Below are positions 46,898 through 53,521 of a DNA stretch of 53,521 bases, piece by piece (the stretch's first letter is position 1; every line of letters begins with the position of its first letter). This DNA is from an uncultured Clostridia bacterium (GTDB taxonomy: Bacteria > Bacillota > Clostridia > Monoglobales > Monoglobaceae), in assembly GCA_947625905.1 (NCBI GenBank), contig CANQQJ010000023.1:1-53521 (forward strand). Direction: 5' to 3'. The notes below the pieces were generated by a model. That model did no database searches. It worked only from the letters and a program-made list of their open reading frames with translations, and was not told the origin of the DNA. The translations under genes and the position numbers were made by a program.

Positions 46898-48637
46898 ATG
46901 GATAACACTAAAAACACGGGAATTTACAAAAGCATCGCGAAATACGCGAAAACATACATCTTGTGGGCCGCCGCCGCTGCCGCGGGAACGGTTTTGTCGT
47001 CATGGCTCGAGGTAAGAAAGACCGACTGCCTGAGACGGATCGTGGACTCCGCCCAAGCGGGCGAGCTTTCGACTGTGCCGCGCATATTTATCATCGCGGC
47101 CCTCTGCGTCGCGGGCATTATGGCGGCGGTATATATAAGCACATACGCCGCGGGCAGATTCTCGACGGGAATGATCCGCGACATCAAGCGCGACAGCGCG
47201 GAAAGGATAGCAAATATCCCGACAGACTACATGAACTCGGTCCGCAGCGGCGAAATGCTGTCCAAAATGAGCTCCGACGCGGACAACGTCCAGTTTTTTA
47301 TGGAGAGCGACTTTATCGCGATGATGGAGATACCGTTCACTTTTATATTCTATCTGGTTTTTCTGATACGTCTGAACCCCTCCCTGCTTTTTGCTTCAAT
47401 AATTTCTGCGCCGATCTTCGTTGCGATAGGCGCGCGCTTTTCGATACCGTTTAAAATCGGCTCCAAAAAATATATGCGCTATCTGGGTCTTGTGAGCAAC
47501 ACGGTGGCCGACATGGTTGGCGGCATACCGATCGTGAAAGCGTATAACATCGAGGACGCTCTCGCGGAAAAGTATGACAAAGGCATTGACAAAGCCACGG
47601 ACATGGCGCTCGGCAACGACAGAATACAGTACCGCGGCATCTTCTTTTTCCAGCTGGCGCGGCATGTGCCTCTCACCGTTTGCCTGATATACGGCGGACT
47701 GCTGTGCTTTAAGGGCGATCTGACACTCGGCGCGCTGGTCGCCTTCACCTCGCTTATATCTCAGCTTTTGAGCCCGATCATCAGATCCTCGCAGATGCTT
47801 TTCAACTTCCGCACGGCCACGGCCTCGGCGGAGCGTCTGTTTTCGATAATAAACGAGCCGGTCGAGCGAGAGGGCGGCATCGTTTCAAGCGACCTGCCGA
47901 GCGATGTTCCCGCGATCGAGTTCTCGGACGTGTCGTTTGAGTACGAAAGCGGGAAGCCCGTTCTGAAAGGCGTCTCGCTCAGCATCGCGAAGGGCGAGCA
48001 GGTCGGGTTCGCGGGAGCAAGCGGCTGCGGAAAGAGCACGCTTTTGGGATTGGTGTGCGGATTTTACGCTCCTGATTCGGGCAGCATCAAGATCGGCGGC
48101 ATCGACTTAAACGAGCGCGAGCTTAAATCGACCCGCGCCATGATCTCGTATGTTTCTCAGGAAACCTATCTGTTTCCCGAATCAATTTACGACAATATAG
48201 CCATGGGCAAGCCCGGAGCCTCGCGGGACGAGATAGTCGCGGCTGCCAAAGCGGCCTACGCCCACGATTTTATAACCGCGACCGAAAACGGATATGATTC
48301 CAAGGTCGGCGAGCGCGGCTGCCGTCTCTCGGGCGGTCAGATACAGCGGATAGCGATAGCGCGCGCGTTTCTCAAAAACGCGCCCATCCTGCTGCTGGAC
48401 GAGGCCACCAGCGCGCTTGATGTCAAGGCCGAAGCCGAGGTGCAGAAAGCGCTTGACGATCTGAGCCGCGGCAGGACCGTGCTGGTAGTGGCGCATCGGC
48501 TGTCCACGATAAAGGACGCCGACCGCATAGCCGTCATTGACGGCGGAGTTATCGCCGAGTCAGGAAAGCACGACGAGCTGATGAGTCTTGGCGGAGTTTA
48601 CGCCAAGCTCAACAACACGGGAGGTGATCCCGAATGA
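46898..48637 (+). CDS. ABC exporter half-transporter, subunit 1
   Basis: 579 residues. About 1–310 is a six-span type I exporter domain; the nucleotide-binding domain has Walker A GASGCGKST near 373, Q-loop SYVSQETYLF, signature LSGGQIQR, Walker B LLLDEATSALD near 497 and H-loop VVAHRLST. All catalytic residues are present. Its stop overlaps the start of subunit 2 by four bases, indicating a heterodimer of the multidrug or peptide-export kind. Substrate unknown. Confidence 0.92.
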   Translation: MDNTKNTGIYKSIAKYAKTYILWAAAAAAGTVLSSWLEVRKTDCLRRIVDSAQAGELSTVPRIFIIAALCVAGIMAAVYISTYAAGRFSTGMIRDIKRDSAERIANIPTDYMNSVRSGEMLSKMSSDADNVQFFMESDFIAMMEIPFTFIFYLVFLIRLNPSLLFASIISAPIFVAIGARFSIPFKIGSKKYMRYLGLVSNTVADMVGGIPIVKAYNIEDALAEKYDKGIDKATDMALGNDRIQYRGIFFFQLARHVPLTVCLIYGGLLCFKGDLTLGALVAFTSLISQLLSPIIRSSQMLFNFRTATASAERLFSIINEPVEREGGIVSSDLPSDVPAIEFSDVSFEYESGKPVLKGVSLSIAKGEQVGFAGASGCGKSTLLGLVCGFYAPDSGSIKIGGIDLNERELKSTRAMISYVSQETYLFPESIYDNIAMGKPGASRDEIVAAAKAAYAHDFITATENGYDSKVGERGCRLSGGQIQRIAIARAFLKNAPILLLDEATSALDVKAEAEVQKALDDLSRGRTVLVVAHRLSTIKDADRIAVIDGGVIAESGKHDELMSLGGVYAKLNNTGGDPE

Positions 48638-50367
48638 AACATGAGAAAATAAAAAGCGGAATAAAAATCTGCTTCTCGATAATGCGCGTCCGCAAGCGCA
48701 TGTATTTTGCCATGGTCGCCCTTGACGCGGCGCTCACCTACGCGGCGGATATACTGTTCGCGCTGCTCAACCGCGGCGTGGTCAACTCGGTCACCGCCAT
48801 GGATTTTCACCTTTTCATGATATCCCTATGGTTCGGCGTTTCGGCTTTGATATTTTACACAGCGGATATTTTCTCTCGGTTTTATAAAATAAAGGCGATA
48901 CGCCATATAATGCGAGATATCCGCTGCCGCCTGTTTCGGCACATGGAATTTCTGCCCGTGGACTATTACGAGAAGAACCACAGCGCGGACAGTATTTACA
49001 GGCTCAACAGCAATGTGGAAAACATGAAACGGGCGTACACCAACAGCTTTCCGAACATAGTGCGCGCGATATTCGGCGGCGGCGCCTCGTGCGTATTTAT
49101 TCTGGCGCTTGACGCCCGTTTGGGGTTAGTGTCGATCATAGCCTGCGTTATCACGTTTATAGTGAATCTCAGATTCGCGGTGCCTCTGCGCCGTCTGGGC
49201 AAGGAGATACAGCGGAGCGAGTCGGCGCTTTTGGCTCGGCTTTCGGACCTGCTGGCGGGGTTCAGGATAATAAAGCTGTTCGATATCGACGGAAGATCGG
49301 TCAAAAAATACGAGGACGCAAATAACACCGTGGCCGGCAAGAGAATAAAGCGAATATCAAAAACAGGCGCCCTGAGCGGCGTTGACATCCTGCTTATTTT
49401 CCTGAATAATTTCGTGCTGATAACGATAGGCGCGGTCATGGCCGCCTTGGGGCGCTGCGACTTCGGAACCGTGTTCGCGATACTCAGCGTTCAGGGAAAC
49501 GTGAGCAGCATGCTGATGACATTCGGAAACTCATGGGGCATGATGCAGGAGAGCGCCGCGGCGGCCGAGCTGATCGACGAGATACTCGACAGCGACCGCG
49601 AGACACGCGCGCCACTCATGGACAGAAATGCCGATACCGACAAGGACTATATAAAATTCGAGAACGTGGAATTCACGTATGACGACAAGCGCGGCCGCGT
49701 TCTGCGTGGGCTGAGCCTCACCGCCGACGAAGGGAAAGTCACGGCGCTGGCGGGACCGAGCGGAGGCGGAAAAAGCACGACACTCAAGCTCCTGCTCGGC
49801 TTTTACAGAAACAGCACCGGGAAAATATATTTCGCCCGCCGCAATATTAACTCATATTCTTTGGAGGAACTTCGAGACAAGATATCATACGTGCCTCAGG
49901 ACGCGTATCTGTTCGACACGACCGTGCGCGAGAACATAAGCTACGGCAGGCCGGACGCCTCGGACGAGGAGATAATCGCGGCGGCAAAGGCCGCGGGCGC
50001 GCACGATTTTATCACAAATATGCCCAAAGGCTACGATTCGCATGTAGGCGAGCGCGGCGAGAGCCTGTCGGGCGGACAGCGCCAAAGGATAGCTATCGCC
50101 AGAGCTTTTCTGAAAAACGCGCCCATCCTGCTGCTGGACGAGGCCACCAGCGCGCTTGACACCGAAAACGAGCGCGTGGTGCAAAAGAGCATTGACGCGC
50201 TGATGAAGGGCCGCACGGTGATAGTGATAGCGCATAGGCTATCGACCATCGAAAGGGCCGATCGGATCTGCGTCCTCGAGCGCGGGCGCGTCACGCAGTG
50301 CGGGACCCATGAGGAGCTTAAAAACATCCCGGGGACCTACGCAAACCTGCTGCACCTCGCAAATTGA
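48634..50367 (+). CDS. ABC exporter half-transporter, subunit 2
   Basis: 577 residues with the same plan: membrane domain about 1–310, Walker A GPSGGGKST near 373, Q-loop SYVPQDAYLF, signature LSGGQRQR, Walker B LLLDEATSALD near 498 and H-loop VIAHRLST. Both subunits keep the catalytic Glu, so neither site is degenerate as in some heterodimers. A stretch of about 40 bases around Walker B is identical between the two genes. GGAGGTGATCCCGA precedes the ATG, inside the end of subunit 1. Confidence 0.92.
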   Translation: MKHEKIKSGIKICFSIMRVRKRMYFAMVALDAALTYAADILFALLNRGVVNSVTAMDFHLFMISLWFGVSALIFYTADIFSRFYKIKAIRHIMRDIRCRLFRHMEFLPVDYYEKNHSADSIYRLNSNVENMKRAYTNSFPNIVRAIFGGGASCVFILALDARLGLVSIIACVITFIVNLRFAVPLRRLGKEIQRSESALLARLSDLLAGFRIIKLFDIDGRSVKKYEDANNTVAGKRIKRISKTGALSGVDILLIFLNNFVLITIGAVMAALGRCDFGTVFAILSVQGNVSSMLMTFGNSWGMMQESAAAAELIDEILDSDRETRAPLMDRNADTDKDYIKFENVEFTYDDKRGRVLRGLSLTADEGKVTALAGPSGGGKSTTLKLLLGFYRNSTGKIYFARRNINSYSLEELRDKISYVPQDAYLFDTTVRENISYGRPDASDEEIIAAAKAAGAHDFITNMPKGYDSHVGERGESLSGGQRQRIAIARAFLKNAPILLLDEATSALDTENERVVQKSIDALMKGRTVIVIAHRLSTIERADRICVLERGRVTQCGTHEELKNIPGTYANLLHLAN

Positions 50368-50387
50368 CAAGCAGCGGACGGCAAGTT

Positions 50388-50440
50388 CGAAAACGTTGAC
50401 CGGCAAATTCTGCTCCGACCGCGGCACCGAAACAGTTTAG
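50388..50440 (+). pseudogene. Decayed 3′ fragment of an SPFH gene
   Basis: Reads LTGKFCSDRGTETV and a stop, against VTGKFCSECGTETV at the end of the SPFH gene (46350–46395); the following ATTTAA bases also match. One zinc-binding Cys is now Arg. It is a relic of a second SPFH copy, or a duplicated end, left after the ABC pair. Confidence 0.75.
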
Positions 50441-50449
50441 AATTTAAAA

Positions 50450-50494
50450 AAACACGAGCGGATGAGAAATTCCTCCGCCTTTTGCTTTTTTTGA
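50450..50494 (+). terminator. Terminator after the ABC exporter pair
   Basis: A GCGGA…TCCGC stem with a loop of about 11 bases is followed by CTTTTGCTTTTTTT. Confidence 0.65.
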
Positions 50495-50530
50495 AGATTC
50501 ACTTATATGTTCTCAAAATTGTCGGTTTAC

Positions 50531-50707
50531 TTATAACCCCCTGATCCCTCCGTAAATACAATTCGGCGTCGCACATTCAACAGCTATCGAGTTGCCTCTT
50601 TTCTCATAAATAATTTCATTCCCACATCTGGGACATTTAATGGCCTTTTCGGGATCATTGAGTTTTTCCTCCAAAGCCTCATAGTCTTTTTCGGTCATTT
50701 GGATCAT
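50531..50707 (-). CDS. Small zinc-ribbon protein (58 aa)
   Basis: 58 residues. A charged helix (MTEKDYEALEEKLNDPEKA) is followed by CPRCGNEIIYEKRG and VECATPNCIYGGIRGL; the four Cys (CPRC and CATPNC) suit one zinc ribbon. AAAGGAGGATG precedes the ATG by a standard distance. Function unknown. It is downstream of another small gene on the same strand (50751–51059), with a 43-base gap, and they probably share a promoter. Confidence 0.75.
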   Translation of the reverse strand: MIQMTEKDYEALEEKLNDPEKAIKCPRCGNEIIYEKRGNSIAVECATPNCIYGGIRGL

Positions 50708-50750
50708 AAATCATCCTCCTTTATTTTACCGTTTTCTTATCGTATCATGT

Positions 50751-51059
50751 CTATATCGGCTCTTTTAAAACATATTCCTCAAATTCGTCCGATAATCTCA
50801 TATTATAACGTTCAACATAATAAATTATATCGGAGCGCCAATTGTACACCCCGTCCGACATTGCGACCAACTCGCCCTTAATTCTTTGACCGGTAAAAAT
50901 ATTTCTTGCAAATCCGGCGGCTACTGCAACTGTTTTGCCTTTTTTGAGATATTGCAATATCTTGTCTTTATTTAAATATTCATTTTCAGAAATAACACTT
51001 TCCAAATATCGTTTTCCGTTATCGCCGTATAGTTGTTCTATATCACAAACATCTTTCAT
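50751..51059 (-). CDS. Hypothetical protein (102 aa)
   Basis: 102 residues beginning MKDVCDIEQLYGDNGKRYLE. A central segment KKGKTVAVAAGFARNIFTGQRIKGE suggests a beta-rich fold; the end EEYVLKEP is acidic. I do not recognise the family. A GTG three codons upstream is possible, but the ATG at 51059 has AAAGG at better spacing. Expressed with the small zinc-ribbon gene from the promoter at 51119–51146. Confidence 0.65.
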   Translation of the reverse strand: MKDVCDIEQLYGDNGKRYLESVISENEYLNKDKILQYLKKGKTVAVAAGFARNIFTGQRIKGELVAMSDGVYNWRSDIIYYVERYNMRLSDEFEEYVLKEPI

Positions 51060-51118
51060 ATATTTCACAGCCTTTTAATCTTGAATTATGATTATTGCAG
51101 ACAATTATCTCTTCTTGC

Positions 51119-51146
51119 ATTATATCACTCTCATCGGATAAGTCAA
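51119..51146 (-). promoter_or_regulatory. Promoter of the two small minus-strand genes
   Basis: Minus-strand TTGACT (51141–51146), 16 bases, TATAAT (51119–51124), about 55 bases before the start at 51059. Confidence 0.7.
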
Positions 51147-51159
51147 CCGTTTCTTCTAT

Positions 51160-51307
51160 TTGCTATTTGCTATTTGCTAATCACTAATCGCTACGTTCCC
51201 ACCTCCGTCTTTTCGCCGAAGGCGAAAAGCCACCTCCTCCCGGGAGGAGGCAAACAGGCGGCCACAGCCGCCCGCCCTAGTGCCTAGATCCTATTTCCCG
51301 GTCCCTA
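51160..51307. repeat. Mosaic repeats before the tRNA remnant
   Basis: No gene. CTATTTGCTATTTGCTAATC strings, one TTCCCACCTCCGTC…GGAGGAGGCAAAC module (51196–51253), then the CCGGTCCCTACGTTG edge also seen at the end of grpE. Confidence 0.85.
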
Positions 51308-51311
51308 CGTT

Positions 51312-51589
51312 GGCTCCCGCAAAGCGCCAACGCAGTGCGCTTTGTGGGAAAAGCGGAAAAATGACCGCCCAAAAAAGAAAGTCATGCTTTGCATGACTTT
51401 CGTAAACAGGCGGTCTCTTAGGGCTCCCACGGAACGCCAGCGGAGCGCGTTTCGTGGGATAAGTGCCGCATCTTAGGGCTCCCGCAAAGCGCCAACGAAG
51501 TGCGCTTTGTGGGAATAGCGGAAAATCAACCGCCACAAAAAGAACACCTTGCTTGCAAGGTGTTCGCAAAAAGGCGGTTGATTTTCCGC
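51312..51589. repeat. Tandem nested hairpins next to the tRNA remnant
   Basis: Three related GGCTCCCGCAAAGCGCCAAC-type palindromes start at 51312, 51421 and 51477. Two of them carry a longer arm pair with an inner hairpin: GACCGCC…GGCGGTC around AAAGTCATGC/GCATGACTTT (51363–51415), and a 17-bp arm at 51518–51534 with 51573–51589 around GAACACCTTG/CAAGGTGTTC. On the minus strand each inner hairpin is followed by five or six T and would end tRNA transcription. Confidence 0.85.
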
Positions 51590-51632
51590 TGGTATGCCCG
51601 GCGGGATTCGAACCCGCGACCTTCAGAGTCGG
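51590..51632 (-). other. tRNA 3′ fragment, probable attachment site
   Basis: On the minus strand this reads the end of a tRNA: variable loop, T-arm GCGGG–TTCGAAT–CCCGC, acceptor strand CGGGCAT, then A and CCA. The 5′ acceptor half (it should start ATGCCCG) is absent; the sequence to the right is AT-rich foreign DNA. Such 3′ ends are standard integrase target cores. The anticodon arm is not intact, so amino-acid identity is uncertain. Confidence 0.8.
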
Positions 51633-51922
51633 AGTGACGATCAGCACTTTCAGTGATTTTTCATAATCTCCCGAAATCAACGTTTTTACGGCGTTTTCAG
51701 CGTTTTTACTTTTTGTGACCTTTGTTAAAATATCGGCGTTTTTGGCGTCTGTAGTCGCCAAATAGTCACCAAGAAATCACCTAAAATCAACGCAATAACG
51801 TCACTCTTATTTTGAGCAGTCGCCAAAAATCGAAAATCATGGTATATTCGGCGAATTATACACGAAATAATATAATTTTATCAACTTGAAGTAAAAGTCA
51901 AAACAAGTTTGTAGAAAACAAA

Positions 51923-52528
51923 TTAAAAATATTTAAGCATTTGCAATAAATATTTTCCTTCAAACTGATCTTCTTCGTCCCTATCAAGTTGACGCTTACC
52001 AAATTCAACAAAACCGTTATCACTGTAAAAAGATACAAGGCGTTCTTTATCTTCACATTCCAAGTATACAAATTTTCCGCCAATAAGTAGTTGAGCCTGT
52101 TGTACGGTATCACATGCCATTTTCAGTAATTCGTCACCTGTAATTTGTTCATTATATCCATTAGTATAATTTTTTCCCAACTGCGCAATTAACGGTATAG
52201 GTATAGCATATCCGCCATAAATATCATTGTATTGTGAAAATTTATTAATCCTTTTTCTAAGAGTTTTAGATAAAGATTTTTTTGTTGTATTTATAATTTT
52301 ATTAGCAAGCGTAAAATATCCAACAAGAACTGGTTTCTCTTGATATGAGGCAAAAACCAAATGTGTTTGAGATATTTTTTGTTTTGCAAACTCTATTGAT
52401 TTGTTGCGCAAAAAATTCTCTACGTCCAAGTTAAGAGGACAACTAAACTCGGAAATAACGCTTTTAGTGGCGGTTTCTCCGAGTCTAGCAATCATATCCA
52501 TTAAGTTTATTCTTGTATATCCTGACAT
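51923..52528 (-). CDS. GNAT-type acetyltransferase, putative toxin
   Basis: 201 residues. The C-terminal half has the acetyltransferase pattern KMACDTVQQAQLLIGGKFVYLECEDKERLVSFYSDNGFVEFG (split), and the N-terminal half contains VGYFTLANKII. Its start overlaps the preceding small gene by 22 bases in another frame, showing coupling. Pairs like this recur on Firmicutes mobile elements and resemble GNAT toxins with a small antitoxin; the toxin role is inference. Codon use is AT-rich like its neighbours. Confidence 0.78.
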   Translation of the reverse strand: MSGYTRINLMDMIARLGETATKSVISEFSCPLNLDVENFLRNKSIEFAKQKISQTHLVFASYQEKPVLVGYFTLANKIINTTKKSLSKTLRKRINKFSQYNDIYGGYAIPIPLIAQLGKNYTNGYNEQITGDELLKMACDTVQQAQLLIGGKFVYLECEDKERLVSFYSDNGFVEFGKRQLDRDEEDQFEGKYLLQMLKYF

Positions 52529-52701
52529 TTATTAACTCCAAAAAATTTATTTATATCGTCACCTTTAACTTCCTTAACGGTTCTTGTATAAGAAACAGTT
52601 TTAGATGTTTTATTTTGGGCATTTTCCAAAGCGCTAATAAATTTTCTTGCAGAAGACTTATCAGTAATATTTACATTTTTCAATATAGACTTTGTCGCCA
52701 T
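52507..52701 (-). CDS. Small partner protein of the GNAT gene, putative antitoxin
   Basis: 64 residues starting MATKSILKNVNITDKSSARKF, containing FISALENAQNKTSKTVSYTRTVKEVKGDDINKFFG (split). I know this type only as an uncharacterised small protein encoded before GNAT genes. GAAGGCGG precedes the ATG at 52701. It has a strong promoter with direct repeats that could be its own operator. Confidence 0.75.
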   Translation of the reverse strand: MATKSILKNVNITDKSSARKFISALENAQNKTSKTVSYTRTVKEVKGDDINKFFGVNKCQDIQE

Positions 52702-52749
52702 ACTTTTACCGCCTTCTTTCAATAAAGTTTAAGTTATTCTTTTATAATT

Positions 52750-52794
52750 TACGCTCTTTTTAGGTATTATACGCTATTTTTAGATATTTGTCAA
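52750..52794 (-). promoter_or_regulatory. Promoter with direct-repeat operator of the GNAT pair
   Basis: Minus-strand TTGACA (52789–52794), 17 bases, TATAAT (52766–52771). Two 14-base direct repeats, CTAAAAATAGCGTA (52770–52783) and CTAAAAAGAGCGTA (52750–52763), are spaced 20 bases start to start. The first overlaps the −10 box and the second the likely transcription start, a layout suited to autoregulation. Confidence 0.75.
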
Positions 52795-52918
52795 TGTTTT
52801 TTCAGTGTCAAAATCAATTCTTCTTGTAATTATTTTAAGATATATTCCGCACCGTTACAAAATGCACAAATAGACATATTACCTCTTTTGCCGTTTTAAC
52901 ATGAGTCTGAGTCTTGTA

Positions 52919-53122
52919 TTACAACTCGATCTTCTCGCCCGTATCGGTTAAAATTTTGGCTTGTAAAGCCTTTTTTGTATATCCGTTAAGACTGTCACCT
53001 TGCTGTTCGGCTATAGCTTGTAAAACCTTTTTTTGCCCTTTTTTAACCCTAAAAGGAACTTGCTCATAAGCTTTGGCGTTATATTTAGCATTAGCTCTTT
53101 TTCTCGCCTCGGATAACGGCAT
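52919..53122 (-). CDS. Ribbon-helix-helix (Arc/CopG-like) protein 2
   Basis: 67 residues. A beta strand (EQVPFRVKK) is followed by two helices (GQKKVLQAIAEQQ, SLNGYTKKALQAKI), as in small RHH DNA-binding proteins. AAGGGGTG precedes ATG at 53122. Its likely promoter shares a symmetric operator with an opposing small-RNA promoter. It is paralogous to the protein at 53252–53434 (shared VNGYIKKA/LNGYTKKA block). Confidence 0.8.
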   Translation of the reverse strand: MPLSEARKRANAKYNAKAYEQVPFRVKKGQKKVLQAIAEQQGDSLNGYTKKALQAKILTDTGEKIEL

Positions 53123-53133
53123 AAAATCACCCC

Positions 53134-53162
53134 TTGACATAGATTATATTATGTGTTATAAT
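53134..53162 (+). promoter_or_regulatory. Plus-strand promoter of a probable small RNA
   Basis: TTGACA (53134–53139), exactly 17 bases, TATAAT (53157–53162). Its −35 box lies over the complement of the ribosome binding site of the RHH gene at 52919–53122. Confidence 0.8.
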
Positions 53163-53164
53163 CT
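53141..53164. promoter_or_regulatory. Symmetric operator-like dyad
   Basis: AGATTATA, 8 bases, TATAATCT is a perfect inverted repeat. Each arm holds a TATAAT: one is the −10 of the plus-strand promoter, the other a possible −10 for the minus-strand RHH gene. A ribbon-helix-helix dimer could bind here and close both promoters. Confidence 0.65.
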
Positions 53165-53168
53165 GAGT

Positions 53169-53253
53169 ACAGAGGAACGGCTTTGGCTGTTCCGCGATTG
53201 GCTATAAAAATATAACCGCCCGCAGTCTACCAAACGAGGGCGGTTATTTTTTT
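53169..53253 (+). ncRNA. Candidate 85-nt small RNA between two RHH genes
   Basis: From the expected start near 53169 the transcript would fold an 8-bp hairpin (GGAACGGC–TTTG–GCTGTTCC, 53174–53193). It would end at a terminator (ATAACCGCCC with GGGCGGTTAT, 53212–53247, then seven T). It contains no plausible ORF and lies antiparallel to both flanking genes. The layout resembles counter-transcribed copy-control RNAs beside CopG-like genes on plasmids. Confidence 0.65.
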
Positions 53254-53434
53254 ATGCGTCTCGATCCATTCTATCATTTACCGCCTTTTTAATATACCCA
53301 TTTACGCTCTCTTGTGCTTTATCCGCAGCGAATTTAATTTGCTGATATTTTTCTTTGGTTACATCTAAAGGTATGCGCTTTAAATTCTTTTTTGCATACT
53401 CCATATCATATTGTGCTTTATTAGTTTTTGCCAT
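53252..53434 (-). CDS. Ribbon-helix-helix (Arc/CopG-like) protein 1
   Basis: 60 residues: MAKTNKAQYDMEYAKKN, then strand LKRIPLDVTKEKY and helices QQIKFAADKAQ and SVNGYIKKAVNDRM. No ribosome binding site is visible before the ATG at 53434, and a TTG at 53458 is an alternative. The stop overlaps the T run of the small-RNA terminator, which can also end this gene. The 76-bp terminal repeat lies immediately upstream and must contain or abut its promoter. Confidence 0.75.
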   Translation of the reverse strand: MAKTNKAQYDMEYAKKNLKRIPLDVTKEKYQQIKFAADKAQESVNGYIKKAVNDRMDRDA

Positions 53435-53445
53435 ATTAAAAATCA

Positions 53446-53521
53446 TGTTACGATACAATTGATGGGTGACAAATAAAAAGGAAAATGAACTCCAAATATG
53501 ATATAATGTTAAAGAACAAAG
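53446..53521. repeat. Right copy of 76-bp terminal inverted repeat
   Basis: Exact reverse complement of 1–76. It forms the upstream region of the RHH gene. A TATAAT read outward lies near the very end, without a clear −35 box. Confidence 0.9.

Larger units (their letters stand above)
51590..53521. mobile_element. End of an integrated genetic element
   Basis: From the tRNA fragment to the window end, base composition drops sharply (a counted 60-base line gave 32% GC against about 55% in chromosomal genes). The genes are typical of mobile elements: a GNAT/small-protein pair and two ribbon-helix-helix proteins. 51640–51922 holds no gene I can support; one short open frame there reads straight through the tRNA and is not real. 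The integrase expected next to the site is not seen and may lie beyond the window or be lost. Confidence 0.7.

Noticed and set aside
46898-50367. Heterodimeric exporter with one degenerate ATP site
   Set aside because: Both subunits have intact Walker A, LSGGQ, Walker B with catalytic Glu and the H-loop His.
51590-51665. A complete tRNA gene
   Set aside because: The 76 bases before CCA do not begin with the complement of the acceptor strand (ATGCCCG is absent), so only the 3′ part is present.
51291-51761. A 156-codon frame on the minus strand near the tRNA fragment
   Set aside because: It reads through the tRNA T-arm and the nested hairpins, producing repeated segments such as FPQSALRWRFAG. 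A stop lies directly upstream and there is no ribosome binding site. Not a gene and not a convincing integrase tail.

Overview
The window looks like one chromosomal contig of an uncultured, spore-forming, gram-positive bacterium of class Clostridia. The evidence is gene order: hprK–PHP–murB–rapZ–yvcK–whiA, hrcA–grpE–dnaK–dnaJ, dprA–topA–trmFO, infC–rpmI–rplT and rpsF–ssb–rpsR are all classic low-GC gram-positive neighbourhoods. A PdaB-type deacetylase, WhiA and a SpoIID-like protein fit sporulation or wall remodelling. Coding DNA is moderately GC-rich (lines I counted gave about 55%). Strong ribosome binding sites of the AGGAGGTGA type precede most genes. Nothing in the sequence gives a species.

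Layout: 1–4.3 kb holds a PdaB-like deacetylase, a double OB-fold SSB-like protein, two tiny unannotated ORFs, a sugar isomerase-like TIM barrel and a GH105 unsaturated glucuronyl hydrolase. 4.3–9.9 kb is the hprK-to-whiA operon under one consensus promoter. 9.9–18.7 kb is the CIRCE-controlled heat-shock operon hrcA–grpE–dnaK–dnaJ. A two-gene replication-type module (CHC2 zinc-finger protein plus DUF927 ATPase) follows dnaJ. 18.8–24.4 kb is a giant secreted leucine-rich-repeat protein. 24.4–27.5 kb holds peptidoglycan-binding and zinc-ribbon genes. 27.5–35.3 kb holds metA, trmFO, topA, dprA, an rRNA methylase and the infC operon with a leader attenuator. 35.4–41.9 kb holds a DHHW/AlgX-like protein, ung, a cytidylate-kinase-like gene, the rpsF operon and putP. 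42–50.4 kb holds a glycine-riboswitch-controlled Na+ symporter, a zinc-ribbon/SPFH pair and an overlapping ABC exporter pair.

The far right, from a tRNA 3′ fragment at 51590 to the end, is AT-rich (about a third GC in a counted line). It looks like the end of an integrated mobile element, with a GNAT/small-protein pair, two ribbon-helix-helix proteins and a probable small RNA.

The most striking feature is a family of mosaic GC-rich palindromic repeats that fills many intergenic regions. It splits the heat-shock operon, supplies stop codons to several genes, and sits in frame twice inside the DUF927 ATPase gene (96 and 189 nt). Both contig ends carry the same 76-bp sequence in inverted orientation, which most likely marks a repeat where assembly stopped.
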